Positions 16,367-24,751 of a DNA stretch of 53,235 nt are shown one piece after another; position 1 is the stretch's first letter, and each line of letters begins with the position of its first letter. Source of the stretch: JAZDJP01 sp043803805 (GTDB lineage: Bacteria > Planctomycetota > JAZDJP01); contig JAZDJP010000113.1 of NCBI GenBank assembly GCA_043803805.1, positions 1 through 53,235 of the forward strand, in the 5' to 3' direction. A model generated the notes under the pieces. The model had not been told where the DNA came from. It searched no databases and saw only the letters and a program-made list of their open reading frames with translations. The position numbers and the translations under genes were made by a program.

Positions 16367-17356
16367 CTAGCTCAACCTCATGCCGAGGGTCAACCCCAAC
16401 GGCTTCAACTTCTCCTTCAGCTCGGAAAGCGACGTCTTGCCGAAATTCCGGATTTTGAGCAGATCCTCCTCGCTGCGCTGCACCAGATCCCGGATGGTCC
16501 CGATGTTCTGGACCCGCAGGCAATTTGAGGCACGAACCGAAAGGTTGAGCTCCCCCGCATCCTTGTCCAGGATGGGCTTGACGCCTTCCAGGAACTGCGC
16601 CCGCTTTTCCTCCTCCTCCGCCTGCCCATCCGTCGGGATCTCGACGCCGGCGTCGAAGTACCCTACGAAGGCATTGAGGTGCTTGCGCAAAATCTTGGAG
16701 GCCTCGACAAGCGCCATATCGGGCGTCACCGTGCCGTCGGTCCAGATCTCAATCGTCAATTTGTCATAGTTCGTCATCTGCCCGACGCGGGTGTTCTCCG
16801 CCTTGTAATTGACGCGAAGGACCGGCGAGAAGATGGAATCCACGTGAATGAGGCCAATCTCGTGATGCCCCTTCGCATTCTCCTCGGCCGTGACATACCC
16901 ACGGCCCTTTCGGACGGTCATCTCCGCCACGAACTCCACGTCCTCGGTGAGCGTCACCAGAACATGGTCCGGATCGGCGATTTCGACCGTGGGATCCGTC
17001 TGGATGTCCTTGCCCGTCACGAGCCCCTTTTTCTTCACCTCCAACCGCATCGTCCGGGGATCGTCCGTGTGCATCCGGATCCGCAGTTTTTTCAGGTTGA
17101 GGACGATGTCCGTGATGTCCTCCCGGACACCCTTCAAGGTCGAAAACTCATGCTCAACACCCTTGATGCGGACGGACGTGACCGCCGCCCCCTCGATGGA
17201 CGAGAGGAGAACCCGGCGGATGCTGTTCCCCACGGTCGTGGCAAAGCCCCGCATGAACGGCTCGACCACGAACTTCCCATACGTCGGCGTGCCGACATCC
17301 TTGTCCGCCACCACGCGCGTGGGAAGCTCGAACCCTCTCCAGCGAACTCGCATCAT
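16367..17356 (-). CDS. rpoA: DNA-directed RNA polymerase subunit alpha
   Basis: 329 residues from ATG 17356 (an adjacent ATG at 17353 is equally possible), preceded by GAGGGAGG. The N-terminal domain shows FVVEPFMRGFATTVGNSIRRVLLSSIEGAAVT, which dimerises and nucleates RNA polymerase assembly. The C-terminal domain has LNLSVRASNCLRVQNIGTI and LKIRNFGKTSLSELKEKL, which contact UP elements and activators. A charged linker (about 230-250, EEEEKRAQF) joins them. Order rpsK-rpsD-rpoA-rplQ is the standard alpha operon. Confidence 0.98.
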   Translation of the reverse strand: MMRVRWRGFELPTRVVADKDVGTPTYGKFVVEPFMRGFATTVGNSIRRVLLSSIEGAAVTSVRIKGVEHEFSTLKGVREDITDIVLNLKKLRIRMHTDDPRTMRLEVKKKGLVTGKDIQTDPTVEIADPDHVLVTLTEDVEFVAEMTVRKGRGYVTAEENAKGHHEIGLIHVDSIFSPVLRVNYKAENTRVGQMTNYDKLTIEIWTDGTVTPDMALVEASKILRKHLNAFVGYFDAGVEIPTDGQAEEEEKRAQFLEGVKPILDKDAGELNLSVRASNCLRVQNIGTIRDLVQRSEEDLLKIRNFGKTSLSELKEKLKPLGLTLGMRLS

Positions 17357-17372
17357 GTTCGTTTTTCCTCCC

Positions 17373-17999
17373 TCAACGAGATGCAAACTCGACAACCATG
17401 TGCATGTCAAAACTCACCGGGACATCGGACGGCACCGGCAGAGACAGCACCCGACCGCTCATCGGATTGTCCTTGAACTCCAACCACTTGGGAACCTCCC
17501 GCGCGCGGGATGCGTCCGCGCACGAACGGAAGAGCTTGTCGGCGGCGGGGTTCGCGGCCGGAGCCACGACATCCCCCACATCCACCTGGCTCGAGGGAAC
17601 ATCCACCTTCTTCCCGTTCACCCGGATGTGCCCGTGACGGATGATCTGGCGGGCCTGCGCCCGCGAGGTGGCCAGTCCCAACCGGAAAACGACATTGTCG
17701 AGACGCCGCTCCAGAAGAACCAGCAGGTTCTCCCCCGTGTTCCCCTTCTGGCGACTGGCCTTCTCGAAAAACCGGCGGAACTGGGCTTCAAGAAGCCCAT
17801 AGGTTCCACGGATCTTCTGCTTCTCCTTGAACCGCTTCCCGTACTCGGTGGGCTTGCCCCGGCCCCAGGGATGCATGCCCGGCGGGGTCTCGCGCCGCGT
17901 GACCGCGCATTTGAGGGACTCGCAACGGCTCCCCCGCAGAAAAAGCTTCGTCCCGAGGCGCCGGCAGACCCGGCATTTGGCTCCCGTCATCCGCGCCAT
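17373..17999 (-). CDS. rpsD: 30S ribosomal protein S4 (zinc-binding form)
   Basis: 208 residues. The N-terminus carries the C+ zinc-binding cysteines C9, C12, C26 and C31 (CRVCRR...CESLKC). LLVLLERRLDNVVFRLGLA and ARQIIRHGHIRVNGKKV mark the S4 RNA-binding domain. S4 is an early 16S-binding assembly protein and commonly the autoregulator of the alpha operon; no pseudoknot target was resolved here. Confidence 0.97.
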   Translation of the reverse strand: MARMTGAKCRVCRRLGTKLFLRGSRCESLKCAVTRRETPPGMHPWGRGKPTEYGKRFKEKQKIRGTYGLLEAQFRRFFEKASRQKGNTGENLLVLLERRLDNVVFRLGLATSRAQARQIIRHGHIRVNGKKVDVPSSQVDVGDVVAPAANPAADKLFRSCADASRAREVPKWLEFKDNPMSGRVLSLPVPSDVPVSFDMHMVVEFASR

Positions 18000-18035
18000 C
18001 CGTCTTCTTCCTCCAAAACGTCCCGTTTGCCTGGA

Positions 18036-18413
18036 CTAGACCCGGCGCCGCTTGCGTGGCCGGCACCCGTTGTGCGGCAACGGCGTCGCATCCTCGATAC
18101 TCCGAATCTTGATGCCCGCCGCCTGAAGCGCCCGGATGGCCGACTCGCGACCGCTGCCGGGCCCCTTGACCCTCACATCCACTTCCTTGATGCCAAATTT
18201 TCTGGCCTTGTCGGCGCAGTTCTCGGCCGCCCGCTGGGCCGCGAAGGGCGTGCTCTTCCGGGCGCCCTTGAATCCCACCACGCCGGCCGCCGACCAGCAC
18301 AGGGTGTCGCCGTTCAGATCGGTGATGGTGATGACCGTGTTGTTGAAGGTGGACTTCACGTAAGCCACCCCCTTCTCCACCATCCGTTTGGTTTTCCGCT
18401 TTCCCGTCGCCAT
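18036..18413 (-). CDS. rpsK: 30S ribosomal protein S11
   Basis: 125 residues from ATG 18413, preceded by GGGGAG. The typical GVAYVKSTFNNTVITITDLNG, STPFAAQRAAE and C-terminal ATPLPHNGCRPRKRRRV are complete. It is translated between rpsM (60 bases upstream) and rpsD (36 bases downstream). Confidence 0.97.
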   Translation of the reverse strand: MATGKRKTKRMVEKGVAYVKSTFNNTVITITDLNGDTLCWSAAGVVGFKGARKSTPFAAQRAAENCADKARKFGIKEVDVRVKGPGSGRESAIRALQAAGIKIRSIEDATPLPHNGCRPRKRRRV

Positions 18414-18473
18414 CGCTCCCCTTTCGTGATTTCGCGGTGAGCCTTGAAATGCCAATATCCCGCGCTTACGCGC

Positions 18474-18860
18474 CTACCCGCTGACCTCCTTCACGCTCTT
18501 CTTCCCGGCGACCGTCTTGCGCGGCCCCTTTCGCGTGCGGGCGTTCGTGCGCGTGCGCTGGCCCCGGACAGGCAGGCCACGACGATGCCGGATACCCCGG
18601 TAGCAGCCGATTTCCTTCAGGCGCGCGATGTTCTGCGCCACCTGCCGGCGGAGCTGCCCCTCAATGACGTAGTGCTTCTCGATGATGCCCGCCAGACGGC
18701 TCAATTGCTCGTCCGTAAGGTCCCGGGCCCGGACCTTCTCCGAGATGTTCGCCTCCTTCAGGATTCGCTTCGACGAGGCTGACCCCACCCCGTAGACGTA
18801 GGTCAACGCCACCACGACGCACTTCGTCGCGGGGATGTCAACGCCCAGGATGCGCGGCAT
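18474..18860 (-). CDS. rpsM: 30S ribosomal protein S13
   Basis: 128 residues. MPRILGVDIPATKCVVVALT, YGVGSASSKRIL and the C-terminal RGLPVRGQRTRTNARTRKGP are diagnostic; S13 contacts the P-site tRNA and the 50S subunit. It follows rpmJ by 37 bases in the standard infA-rpmJ-rpsM order. Confidence 0.97.
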   Translation of the reverse strand: MPRILGVDIPATKCVVVALTYVYGVGSASSKRILKEANISEKVRARDLTDEQLSRLAGIIEKHYVIEGQLRRQVAQNIARLKEIGCYRGIRHRRGLPVRGQRTRTNARTRKGPRKTVAGKKSVKEVSG

Positions 18861-18897
18861 GATTCTCCCTCAATAAACGTTTCACCCGGCGATCCGC

Positions 18898-19011
18898 CTA
18901 TCCCTGCCGTTGCTTGTGGCGGGGATCCGAACAGATGACCCGGACAACACCCTTTCTCCGGACGACCTGGCAATTCTCGCACATGCGCTTCACCGACGCG
19001 CGCACTTTCAT
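18898..19011 (-). CDS. rpmJ: 50S ribosomal protein L36
   Basis: A 37-residue protein beginning MKVRASVKRMCENCQVV, with a complete zinc ribbon C-x2-C ... C ... H (CENC, then ICSDPRHKQ). This is the zinc-containing form. It lies 19 bases after the infA stop. Confidence 0.96.
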   Translation of the reverse strand: MKVRASVKRMCENCQVVRRKGVVRVICSDPRHKQRQG

Positions 19012-19030
19012 GATGCTCCTCCTTCGCGCC

Positions 19031-19255
19031 TCACGCCTCCCTGTAGACGATCCGGCCCTTCTTGAGATCGTATGGCGACAACTCCACCACAACCTTGTCC
19101 CCCGGGAGGATCCGGATGAAATGCATCCGCATCTTGCCGGAAACGTGCGCCAAAACCACGTGGTCCGGATTGCTCTGCAACGCCACACGAAACATGGCAT
19201 TCGGAAGCGATTCCTTCACCACGGCCTCGACACGAATGGCTTCCTCTTTGGCCAT
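19031..19255 (-). CDS. infA: Translation initiation factor IF-1
   Basis: 74 residues from ATG 19255. An S1/OB-fold protein with ESLPNAMFRVALQSNPDHVV, HVSGKMRMHFIRILPGDKV and SPYDLKKGRIVYREA. It binds the ribosomal A site during initiation. It is the first gene after a promoter-like sequence at 19310-19338, so the alpha operon may have its own start here. Confidence 0.96.
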   Translation of the reverse strand: MAKEEAIRVEAVVKESLPNAMFRVALQSNPDHVVLAHVSGKMRMHFIRILPGDKVVVELSPYDLKKGRIVYREA

Positions 19256-19309
19256 AGTTCGACAATTCAACTCACGGCACGCCGGGCGACGATGCCGGCA
19301 AGGCACGGT

Positions 19310-19338
19310 ATTCTATACAACCCTCGTGCGATTAACAA
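19310..19338 (-). promoter_or_regulatory. Putative internal promoter of the infA/alpha operon
   Basis: On the minus strand, TTGTTA (19333-19338), a 17-base spacer and TAGAAT (19310-19315, five of six) lie in the AT-rich gap between map and infA. The transcript would have a leader of about 48 bases. Confidence 0.5.
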
Positions 19339-19368
19339 GATAAAATTCTCTCGTTTTCACATGTATTT

Positions 19369-20121
19369 TCACGCGGTGAGAACGTCCGGACCGTCCGCCC
19401 CAAGAGCCACCGTATGCTCGAAATGGGCTGACAGCCTCCGGTCCTTCGTCACCACCGTCCAGGCATCGGCCAACACCTCCACATCGCAACCCCCGGCATT
19501 CACCATAGGCTCGATGGCCAGGACGATTCCCGGTTGCAGGACGAGATCGTTCCGACGAACCTCCGCATCCACGTAATTCGGAACCTGGGGATCTTCGTGC
19601 ATGCGGCTTCCGATGCCGTGCCCGACGAACTTCCGGACAACGGAGAACCCGGCCCCCTCCACGTGACGCTGAACGGCTTCCGACACTTCCGAAAGCCGCC
19701 CTCCCGGCCGCACCACGGCAATGGCCGCGCCAAGCGCCTCCCGCGTGACCGCCATGAGGCGCCGGGCCTCCTCCGACACCTCCCCCACCGCAAACGTCTG
19801 CGCCGCATCGCTGCAGTAATTGTCGCAGAACACCCCGATATCCACGCTCACGATATCGCCCGCCCGCAGACGCCGCGGCCCGGGGATTCCGTGTACCACC
19901 TCTTCATTGACGGAAACACAGATGTTGGCCGGATACCCGCGGTATTCCTTGAAAGCCATACGCCCCCCCCGCGCGGTGACGTGGACGGTGGCACAGGCGT
20001 CAAGCTCCGCGGTGGTGACACCGGGAGCGATTTTGCGGCCGACGGCCGCGAGGGCGCCCGCCACGATGCGGCCCGCCCGGCGCATGCACTCGATTTCGCG
20101 AGGAGACTTCAGAACGACCAC
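19369..20121 (-). CDS. map: Type I methionine aminopeptidase
   Basis: 250 residues of the pita-bread M24 fold, removing initiator methionine. Metal-ligand segments are visible: VSVDIGVFCDNYCSDAAQTF (the two aspartates), FVGHGIGSRMHEDPQVPN (His), IVLAIEPM (Glu) and AHFEHTVAL (Glu). There is no N-terminal zinc extension. The start codons overlap the end of adk by 13 bases, so translation is coupled. Confidence 0.95.
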   Translation of the reverse strand: MVVLKSPREIECMRRAGRIVAGALAAVGRKIAPGVTTAELDACATVHVTARGGRMAFKEYRGYPANICVSVNEEVVHGIPGPRRLRAGDIVSVDIGVFCDNYCSDAAQTFAVGEVSEEARRLMAVTREALGAAIAVVRPGGRLSEVSEAVQRHVEGAGFSVVRKFVGHGIGSRMHEDPQVPNYVDAEVRRNDLVLQPGIVLAIEPMVNAGGCDVEVLADAWTVVTKDRRLSAHFEHTVALGADGPDVLTA

Positions 20122-20756
20122 AGGCGTTTTGCCATTTCTGCGTGGACCACGTCGACCGGTCGTGTGGCATCCAGCTCGATCACGCGCGCCCGGTCCCGAT
20201 AATACGGAATGAGTTCCCCCGTCTGGGCGTGATAGACCTCCAGACGATTCTGAATGGTCTCGCTCCGGTCGTCATCGCGTTGAAAAAGTTCGCCACCGCA
20301 TTTGTCGCAGCGGTCGGGGATCTTCGGCTGGCGGTGCTCCACGTGGTACGGATCGCCGCAGGCGCGACAGGTGCGCCGGCCCGTGAGCCTTCGCAAAATC
20401 TCGCCGTCGGGGATGGCGAAGACAACCACGGCATCGAGTCGCGTCGCCCGACGCTTCAGCATCTCCTCGAGCCCCTCCGCCTGGACGCGGGTCCGGGGGA
20501 AGCCATCGAGCAGAAATCCTTTCGCCGCCCTGCCCCCGGCCAGGACCTCTTCCACGAGAGCGAGGATGAGCGCGTCGGGGACGAGGGCGCCCCGATCCAT
20601 GAATCCCTTCGCCTCGCGGCCGAGCGGCGTACCCGCCTTGACCGCGGCGCGGAGGAGATCCCCCGTCGAGAGATGTAGAAAACCGCCCTTCTTCGCCGCG
20701 ATGGCCGCCTGGGTGCCCTTCCCCGACCCCGGCGGGCCCAGAAAGATGAGATTCAC
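20109..20756 (-). CDS. adk: Adenylate kinase (zinc-containing lid)
   Basis: 215 residues catalysing ATP + AMP to 2 ADP. The P-loop GPPGSGKGT is at residues 7-15, the AMP-binding segment HLSTGDLLRAAV follows, and FLLDGFPRT is intact. The LID has four cysteines (CRAC and CDKC), the structural-zinc long form. It overlaps secY by four bases; secY-adk-map order is common. Confidence 0.96.
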   Translation of the reverse strand: MNLIFLGPPGSGKGTQAAIAAKKGGFLHLSTGDLLRAAVKAGTPLGREAKGFMDRGALVPDALILALVEEVLAGGRAAKGFLLDGFPRTRVQAEGLEEMLKRRATRLDAVVVFAIPDGEILRRLTGRRTCRACGDPYHVEHRQPKIPDRCDKCGGELFQRDDDRSETIQNRLEVYHAQTGELIPYYRDRARVIELDATRPVDVVHAEMAKRLWSF

Positions 20757-22135
20757 CCGCGTCTCCCGTGGATCCGGCCCTTCGCCAGGAATCCTTCGTA
20801 GTTCCGCATCATGAGCTGCGTCTCGATTTTTTGGACAAGGTCAAGCGCCACCCCCACCACGATGAGCACCCCCGTGCCGCCGTAAAAGCCGGTGATCATC
20901 TTTTGCCGGAGCGCGGGCGTGGCGCCGGCGATGACATTCGGGAAAATGGCGATGAGCGCCAGAAATGTCGCCCCCGCCAGGGTAATGCGCGTCATGATGA
21001 ACTCGAGGTACTCGGAGGTCTTCCGCCCCGGACGGATGCCCGGAACAAAACTCCCGTATTCCTTCATCTCATCGGCCATTTTGATGGGATTGAAAATGAT
21101 GGCCGTGTAAAAGTAACAGAAGAAGAAAATCATGCCGACATAGAAAATGTTATAGAAGAACGTGAGACGCGCACCGGCAAAAATATCTCCGACGGGCTTG
21201 AGCATCGGATGGATCATGGCAATAAACCCGCCACCCATGGCCAGGAACTGGAGAAGGGCGCTGGCAAAGATGATGGGGATTACCCCCGCCTGGTTCACCC
21301 GGAGCGGAAGGTAGTGCCTCTGGCCGCCGAAGATGCGCCGTCCGCGCATGTGTTTGGCCTGCTGGACGGGAACCCGCCGCTGGGCCAGAGTCATGAGAAT
21401 AACCCCCACCACCACCCCGACAAACAGGACAATCAGAATGACAAGCAACCCGATGCCGATCTTGCCCGGCTCGGGATTCGCCAGGGACGGCGAGAAACTC
21501 TCCCAGATCTGATGAAAGGACGGGATAAGACGGTCCACGATCCCGAACATGATGATGAGGGAAATCCCGTTGCCGATGCCATACTCGTCAATCTGCTCCC
21601 CCAACCACATGAGGAGCATGCTCCCCGCGGCGATGGACATCACGGCGATAACGTCGAACGTAAACCCCTGGATCTCCGGCGGAACCAGGTTGAGTCGCGG
21701 GCTGTAGAAAAAACCCCGCACCATGAGATAGGCCTGCACCAGACAGATGGCCACGGTGGCATACCGTTCGTACTGGCGGATGCGCCGGCGCCCGGCCTCA
21801 CCCTCCTTGGCCAGCTCCTCCAGTTTGGGGACCACGGCCGTGAGAAGCTGAAAAATGATGGATGCGCTGATATAGGGCATGACGCCCAGGAAGAAGATGG
21901 AGCACTGCTGGAGCGCGCCTCCGACGAAAAGATCCACCATGGCGAAGGCCTTCGCGAACGGCGAATCCGATTGGGCCACGGTGGAAGCGGCGCTCTTGAG
22001 GACGTCAACGTTGACGCCCGGGACCGGGATGTAGATCCCGATCCGGTAGACAATAATAATACCGAGGGTGATGAGAATTTTGCGGCGAAGATCGGGAATC
22101 TTCACCACATTGGCCAGCGAGGAGAACATCATCAT
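20753..22135 (-). CDS. secY: Protein translocase subunit SecY
   Basis: 460 residues, ten membrane helices, forming the Sec channel pore. The start ATG 22135 overlaps the rplO stop (ATGA) and is the first of three consecutive ATGs; GGAGAAG precedes it. Diagnostic segments are IPVPGVNVD, SIFFLGVMPYISASIIFQLL, the plug and helix-7 region with EQIDEYGIGNGISLIIM, the cytoplasmic loop RRVPVQQAKHMRGRR and GFVPGIRPGRKT-like SFVPGIRPGRKTSEYL. A normal-length, complete subunit. Confidence 0.97.
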   Translation of the reverse strand: MMMFSSLANVVKIPDLRRKILITLGIIIVYRIGIYIPVPGVNVDVLKSAASTVAQSDSPFAKAFAMVDLFVGGALQQCSIFFLGVMPYISASIIFQLLTAVVPKLEELAKEGEAGRRRIRQYERYATVAICLVQAYLMVRGFFYSPRLNLVPPEIQGFTFDVIAVMSIAAGSMLLMWLGEQIDEYGIGNGISLIIMFGIVDRLIPSFHQIWESFSPSLANPEPGKIGIGLLVILIVLFVGVVVGVILMTLAQRRVPVQQAKHMRGRRIFGGQRHYLPLRVNQAGVIPIIFASALLQFLAMGGGFIAMIHPMLKPVGDIFAGARLTFFYNIFYVGMIFFFCYFYTAIIFNPIKMADEMKEYGSFVPGIRPGRKTSEYLEFIMTRITLAGATFLALIAIFPNVIAGATPALRQKMITGFYGGTGVLIVVGVALDLVQKIETQLMMRNYEGFLAKGRIHGRRG

Positions 22136-22581
22136 GCGATCTTCTCCGCCTGGCCCCCTTTGTCGGTGATCTTCTTGGCGGCGACGACGCTGAAGCCGCT
22201 GGCCTTCACGACGAGTTTGCGCTCGAGCACCCCGTCGCCGAGAACCCGGACCCCGTCGCAAACGCCCCGGACCAGGCCTGCCTTCCGAAGTGTCTCCGCG
22301 TCCACGACCGATCCGTCTTCAAAATGATTGAGATCCTCGACATTCACGACCGCGAACGTCTTGCGGAACCGCGCGTTGTTGAAGCCCCTCTTGGGGAGAC
22401 GCCGGAAAAGCGGCATCTGGCCGCCTTCGTAGGTGGGATTCAAATTGCCGTGATTGGTCCGGGAACGCTGCCCCTTGAAACCGCGACCGGCGGTCTTGCC
22501 GTGGCCACTTCCGCTTCCCCGGCCGACGCGCTTCCGGCGCTTGTGCGGACAGATGCCCTGATGGACGTCGCAGATTCTCAT
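22132..22581 (-). CDS. rplO: 50S ribosomal protein L15
   Basis: 149 residues from ATG 22581 (ribosome site AGGAAGAG). KRRKRVGRGSGSGHGKTAGRGFKGQRSR is the glycine-rich N-terminus, followed by the GGQMPLFRRLPKRGFNN loop. The N-terminus MRICDVHQGICPHKRR carries two extra Cys and His residues. It follows rpsE by 16 bases; the rpmD gene (L30), usually between them, is missing. Confidence 0.96.
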   Translation of the reverse strand: MRICDVHQGICPHKRRKRVGRGSGSGHGKTAGRGFKGQRSRTNHGNLNPTYEGGQMPLFRRLPKRGFNNARFRKTFAVVNVEDLNHFEDGSVVDAETLRKAGLVRGVCDGVRVLGDGVLERKLVVKASGFSVVAAKKITDKGGQAEKIA

Positions 22582-22597
22582 GCCGCTCTTCCTTTCG

Positions 22598-23161
22598 TTA
22601 CGAGACTTCGAGGGAAACCCCCCGCAGCCGTTCGACCTCCTCCCGGGAGCGGAGTTTCGAAAGTCCGTCAAACACTGCCTTGACGACATTGCAGGGATTG
22701 GCGCTACCGTAGACCTTCGTCAGGACGTCCGCGACGCCCATGGCCGCCAAAACCGCCCGGACGGAGCCGCCGGCGATGACGCCCGTCCCCGGCGCGGCCG
22801 GCCGGAGAATCACGCGGGAGGCCCCAAACCGCCCCCAAATCTCGTGCGGAATGGTGGCGCCCTTCATGGGAACGGAAATGAGATTCTTGCGAGCCGCCTT
22901 GAGTCCCTTCTCAACCGCCGGCGGAACCTCCCCCGCCTTCCCGTAGCCGAAGCCGACGCGCCCCTTCTTGTCACCAACAACAACGAGAGCCGACCATGTG
23001 AACCGCCGCCCGCCCTTCATGACCTTGGCACAGCGATTGATCTTGACGATGGTCTCTACAAAAGCCTTTTCAGCCCCGCCGCCGCCGCCGCGGGAATCCC
23101 GATCATCCCCCCCCCGCCGCCGCCGCCTTCTCCCATCTTCCTGAGCTCCCGGTAGCGCCAT
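22598..23161 (-). CDS. rpsE: 30S ribosomal protein S5
   Basis: 187 residues. The core begins at about residue 31 (EKAFVETIVKINRCAKVMKG) and includes GDKKGRVGFGYGKAGEVP and APGTGVIAGGSVRAVLAAMGV. The first 30 residues are a low-complexity Arg/Asp/Gly run (DGRRRRRRGGDDRD), longer than in E. coli. It helps maintain decoding accuracy on the small subunit. Confidence 0.97.
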   Translation of the reverse strand: MALPGAQEDGRRRRRRGGDDRDSRGGGGGAEKAFVETIVKINRCAKVMKGGRRFTWSALVVVGDKKGRVGFGYGKAGEVPPAVEKGLKAARKNLISVPMKGATIPHEIWGRFGASRVILRPAAPGTGVIAGGSVRAVLAAMGVADVLTKVYGSANPCNVVKAVFDGLSKLRSREEVERLRGVSLEVS

Positions 23162-23175
23162 GCCTCATCTCCCTT

Positions 23176-23544
23176 TCAGAACTGAAGCCCCTTCGCCCGC
23201 GCCCCGTCCGCCAGGGCCTTGACACGCCCGTGGTAACGGTAGAAACGACGGTCGAAGACAGCCTTCAAAATGCCCTTCCCGGACGCCTTCTCCCCAAGGG
23301 CCTCTCCCACGAGGCGGGCCGCGGCGCAGGTGGAACCCTTGCCGGCCGGAAGTTTGTCCTTGAGTTCCAGCGTGGACGCCGTGGCGAGCGTCCTGCCCTC
23401 GTCATCATTCACCAGTTGCGCGTAGAAGTGCTTCTGGCTGCGAAAGACCGCCAGACGCGGACGCTCCAGCGTCCCGCGGATCCGCCGACGCACGTGCAAT
23501 TGTTTTCTGAGGCGCAACTTGGCCTTCAATTTTTCACGGTTCAT
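23176..23544 (-). CDS. rplR: 50S ribosomal protein L18
   Basis: 122 residues. VRRRIRGTLERPRLAVFRSQ, HFYAQLVNDDEGRTLATAST and FDRRFYRYHGRVKALADGAR are typical; L18 binds 5S rRNA with L5. It overlaps the end of rplF by four bases and is 14 bases upstream of rpsE. Confidence 0.97.
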   Translation of the reverse strand: MNREKLKAKLRLRKQLHVRRRIRGTLERPRLAVFRSQKHFYAQLVNDDEGRTLATASTLELKDKLPAGKGSTCAAARLVGEALGEKASGKGILKAVFDRRFYRYHGRVKALADGARAKGLQF

Positions 23545-24092
23545 GACGCCGCTCCGCCCACGAATGTCTTGCCCGCCTTCCGGCGAACGACCTCGCCCAT
23601 GTACCGGATGCCCTTCCCCTTGTAGGGTTCCGGGGGCCGCACCGCGCGGACCTCGGCGGCGAACTGGCCCACCTTCTGCTTGTCCGGCCCGCGAATGATG
23701 ATGCGGACCTGGTCCGGGACTTCCACGATCACCCCCGTCGGGGCCTGCATCCTGATCTGATTGGCGAAACCCACCGCCAGAACCAGATCCTTTCCCTGAA
23801 GCTGCGCCCGGTAACCGACTCCTTCGATCTGAAGGATCTTCTCATAACCCTGGGCCACGCCCTGAACCATGTTCTTCAGGATGGCCCGGGTGAGACCGTG
23901 AAGGGCGCGGGACTGGCGGTCGTCGGAGCCGCGCTTCACCAGCGCCACCCCCCCGGCCACCTCGACGGAGACCTCGGGCCGGAGCGCAAACTCAAGCCGG
24001 CCCTGGGGGCCCTGCACCCCGACCTTGCCCGCCTTCACCTCCACCTTGACGCCGGATGGAATGGGAATCGGTTTTTTTCCAATGCGCGACAT
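23541..24092 (-). CDS. rplF: 50S ribosomal protein L6
   Basis: 183 residues. MSRIGKKPIPIPSGVKVEV at the start, GVAQGYEKILQIEGVGYRAQ in the middle and the C-terminal PPEPYKGKGIRYMGEVVRRK signature are complete. L6 lies near the GTPase centre of the large subunit. Confidence 0.98.
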   Translation of the reverse strand: MSRIGKKPIPIPSGVKVEVKAGKVGVQGPQGRLEFALRPEVSVEVAGGVALVKRGSDDRQSRALHGLTRAILKNMVQGVAQGYEKILQIEGVGYRAQLQGKDLVLAVGFANQIRMQAPTGVIVEVPDQVRIIIRGPDKQKVGQFAAEVRAVRPPEPYKGKGIRYMGEVVRRKAGKTFVGGAAS

Positions 24093-24106
24093 GTCGTTTT
24101 AAAACC

Positions 24107-24499
24107 TCACCAGATTTCGCAAAGAATCTCGCCGCCCACGCGGTTCTTCCGGCACTGCCGGTCGGAAAGAACCCCCTTCGGAGTGGATACGATGGCAATG
24201 CCGAATCCCCGCTGGACCGGCTTGATATCCGCAACGCCCCGGTATACCCGGCAGCCCGGCTTGCTCACCCGTCGGATCACCCGGATGATGGCCTCCCCGC
24301 GCGGTCCGTACTTCAGCGCCACCTTCAGTTCAGGGCGGAGATCGCCGGTCTGCTGAACCCCGCGGAGATATCCCTCCTCCTGCATCACACGGGCGACCCC
24401 CGCCTTCACCCGGGAGGCGGGAATGCTCACCTCCTTCACCCGATTCTTAAGTCCGTTCCGGATCCGAGTCAGCAAGTCGGCAATTGGATCGGTCATCAT
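24107..24499 (-). CDS. rpsH: 30S ribosomal protein S8
   Basis: About 130 residues from ATG 24499, or 24496 at the next codon. MTDPIADLLTRIRNGLKN, VALKYGPRGEAIIRVIRRVSKPG and the C-terminal GFGIAIVSTPKGVLSDRQ are present, followed by GEILCEIW. S8 is a primary 16S rRNA binder and often the repressor of the spc operon. Confidence 0.97.
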   Translation of the reverse strand: MMTDPIADLLTRIRNGLKNRVKEVSIPASRVKAGVARVMQEEGYLRGVQQTGDLRPELKVALKYGPRGEAIIRVIRRVSKPGCRVYRGVADIKPVQRGFGIAIVSTPKGVLSDRQCRKNRVGGEILCEIW

Positions 24500-24534
24500 G
24501 GCTGTTATTTCGCTCCCTGTGCCGCGTTCCGCCG

Positions 24535-24720
24535 TTACCAGCAGGCCTTCCGGAGACCGGGGATCTCCCCCCACGCCGCCATGTTGCGGAAGCAGATGCG
24601 GCAGATCTGAAACTTCCGATAATATCCGCGCGCCCGGCCGCACAATTTGCACCGATAATGCAGCCGTGTCGTGAACTTCGGGGCCCTCTCCGCCTTCACC
24701 CGCATGGCCAGACGCGCCAT
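24535..24720 (-). CDS. rpsN: 30S ribosomal protein S14, type Z
   Basis: 61 residues with two CxxC zinc motifs (CKLCGRARGYYRKFQICRIC split across about residues 24-43) and the terminal WGEIPGLRKACW. This is the short zinc form rather than the 101-residue C-minus type. Confidence 0.97.
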   Translation of the reverse strand: MARLAMRVKAERAPKFTTRLHYRCKLCGRARGYYRKFQICRICFRNMAAWGEIPGLRKACW

Positions 24721-24751
24721 AAATTCGCTCCCTTTCCCCTTTTTCCCGACG

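Noticed and set aside
18898..19200. A 100-codon frame covering the L36 gene and part of infA
   Set aside because: Only the last 37 codons are L36. The upstream part is an overlapping frame of infA.
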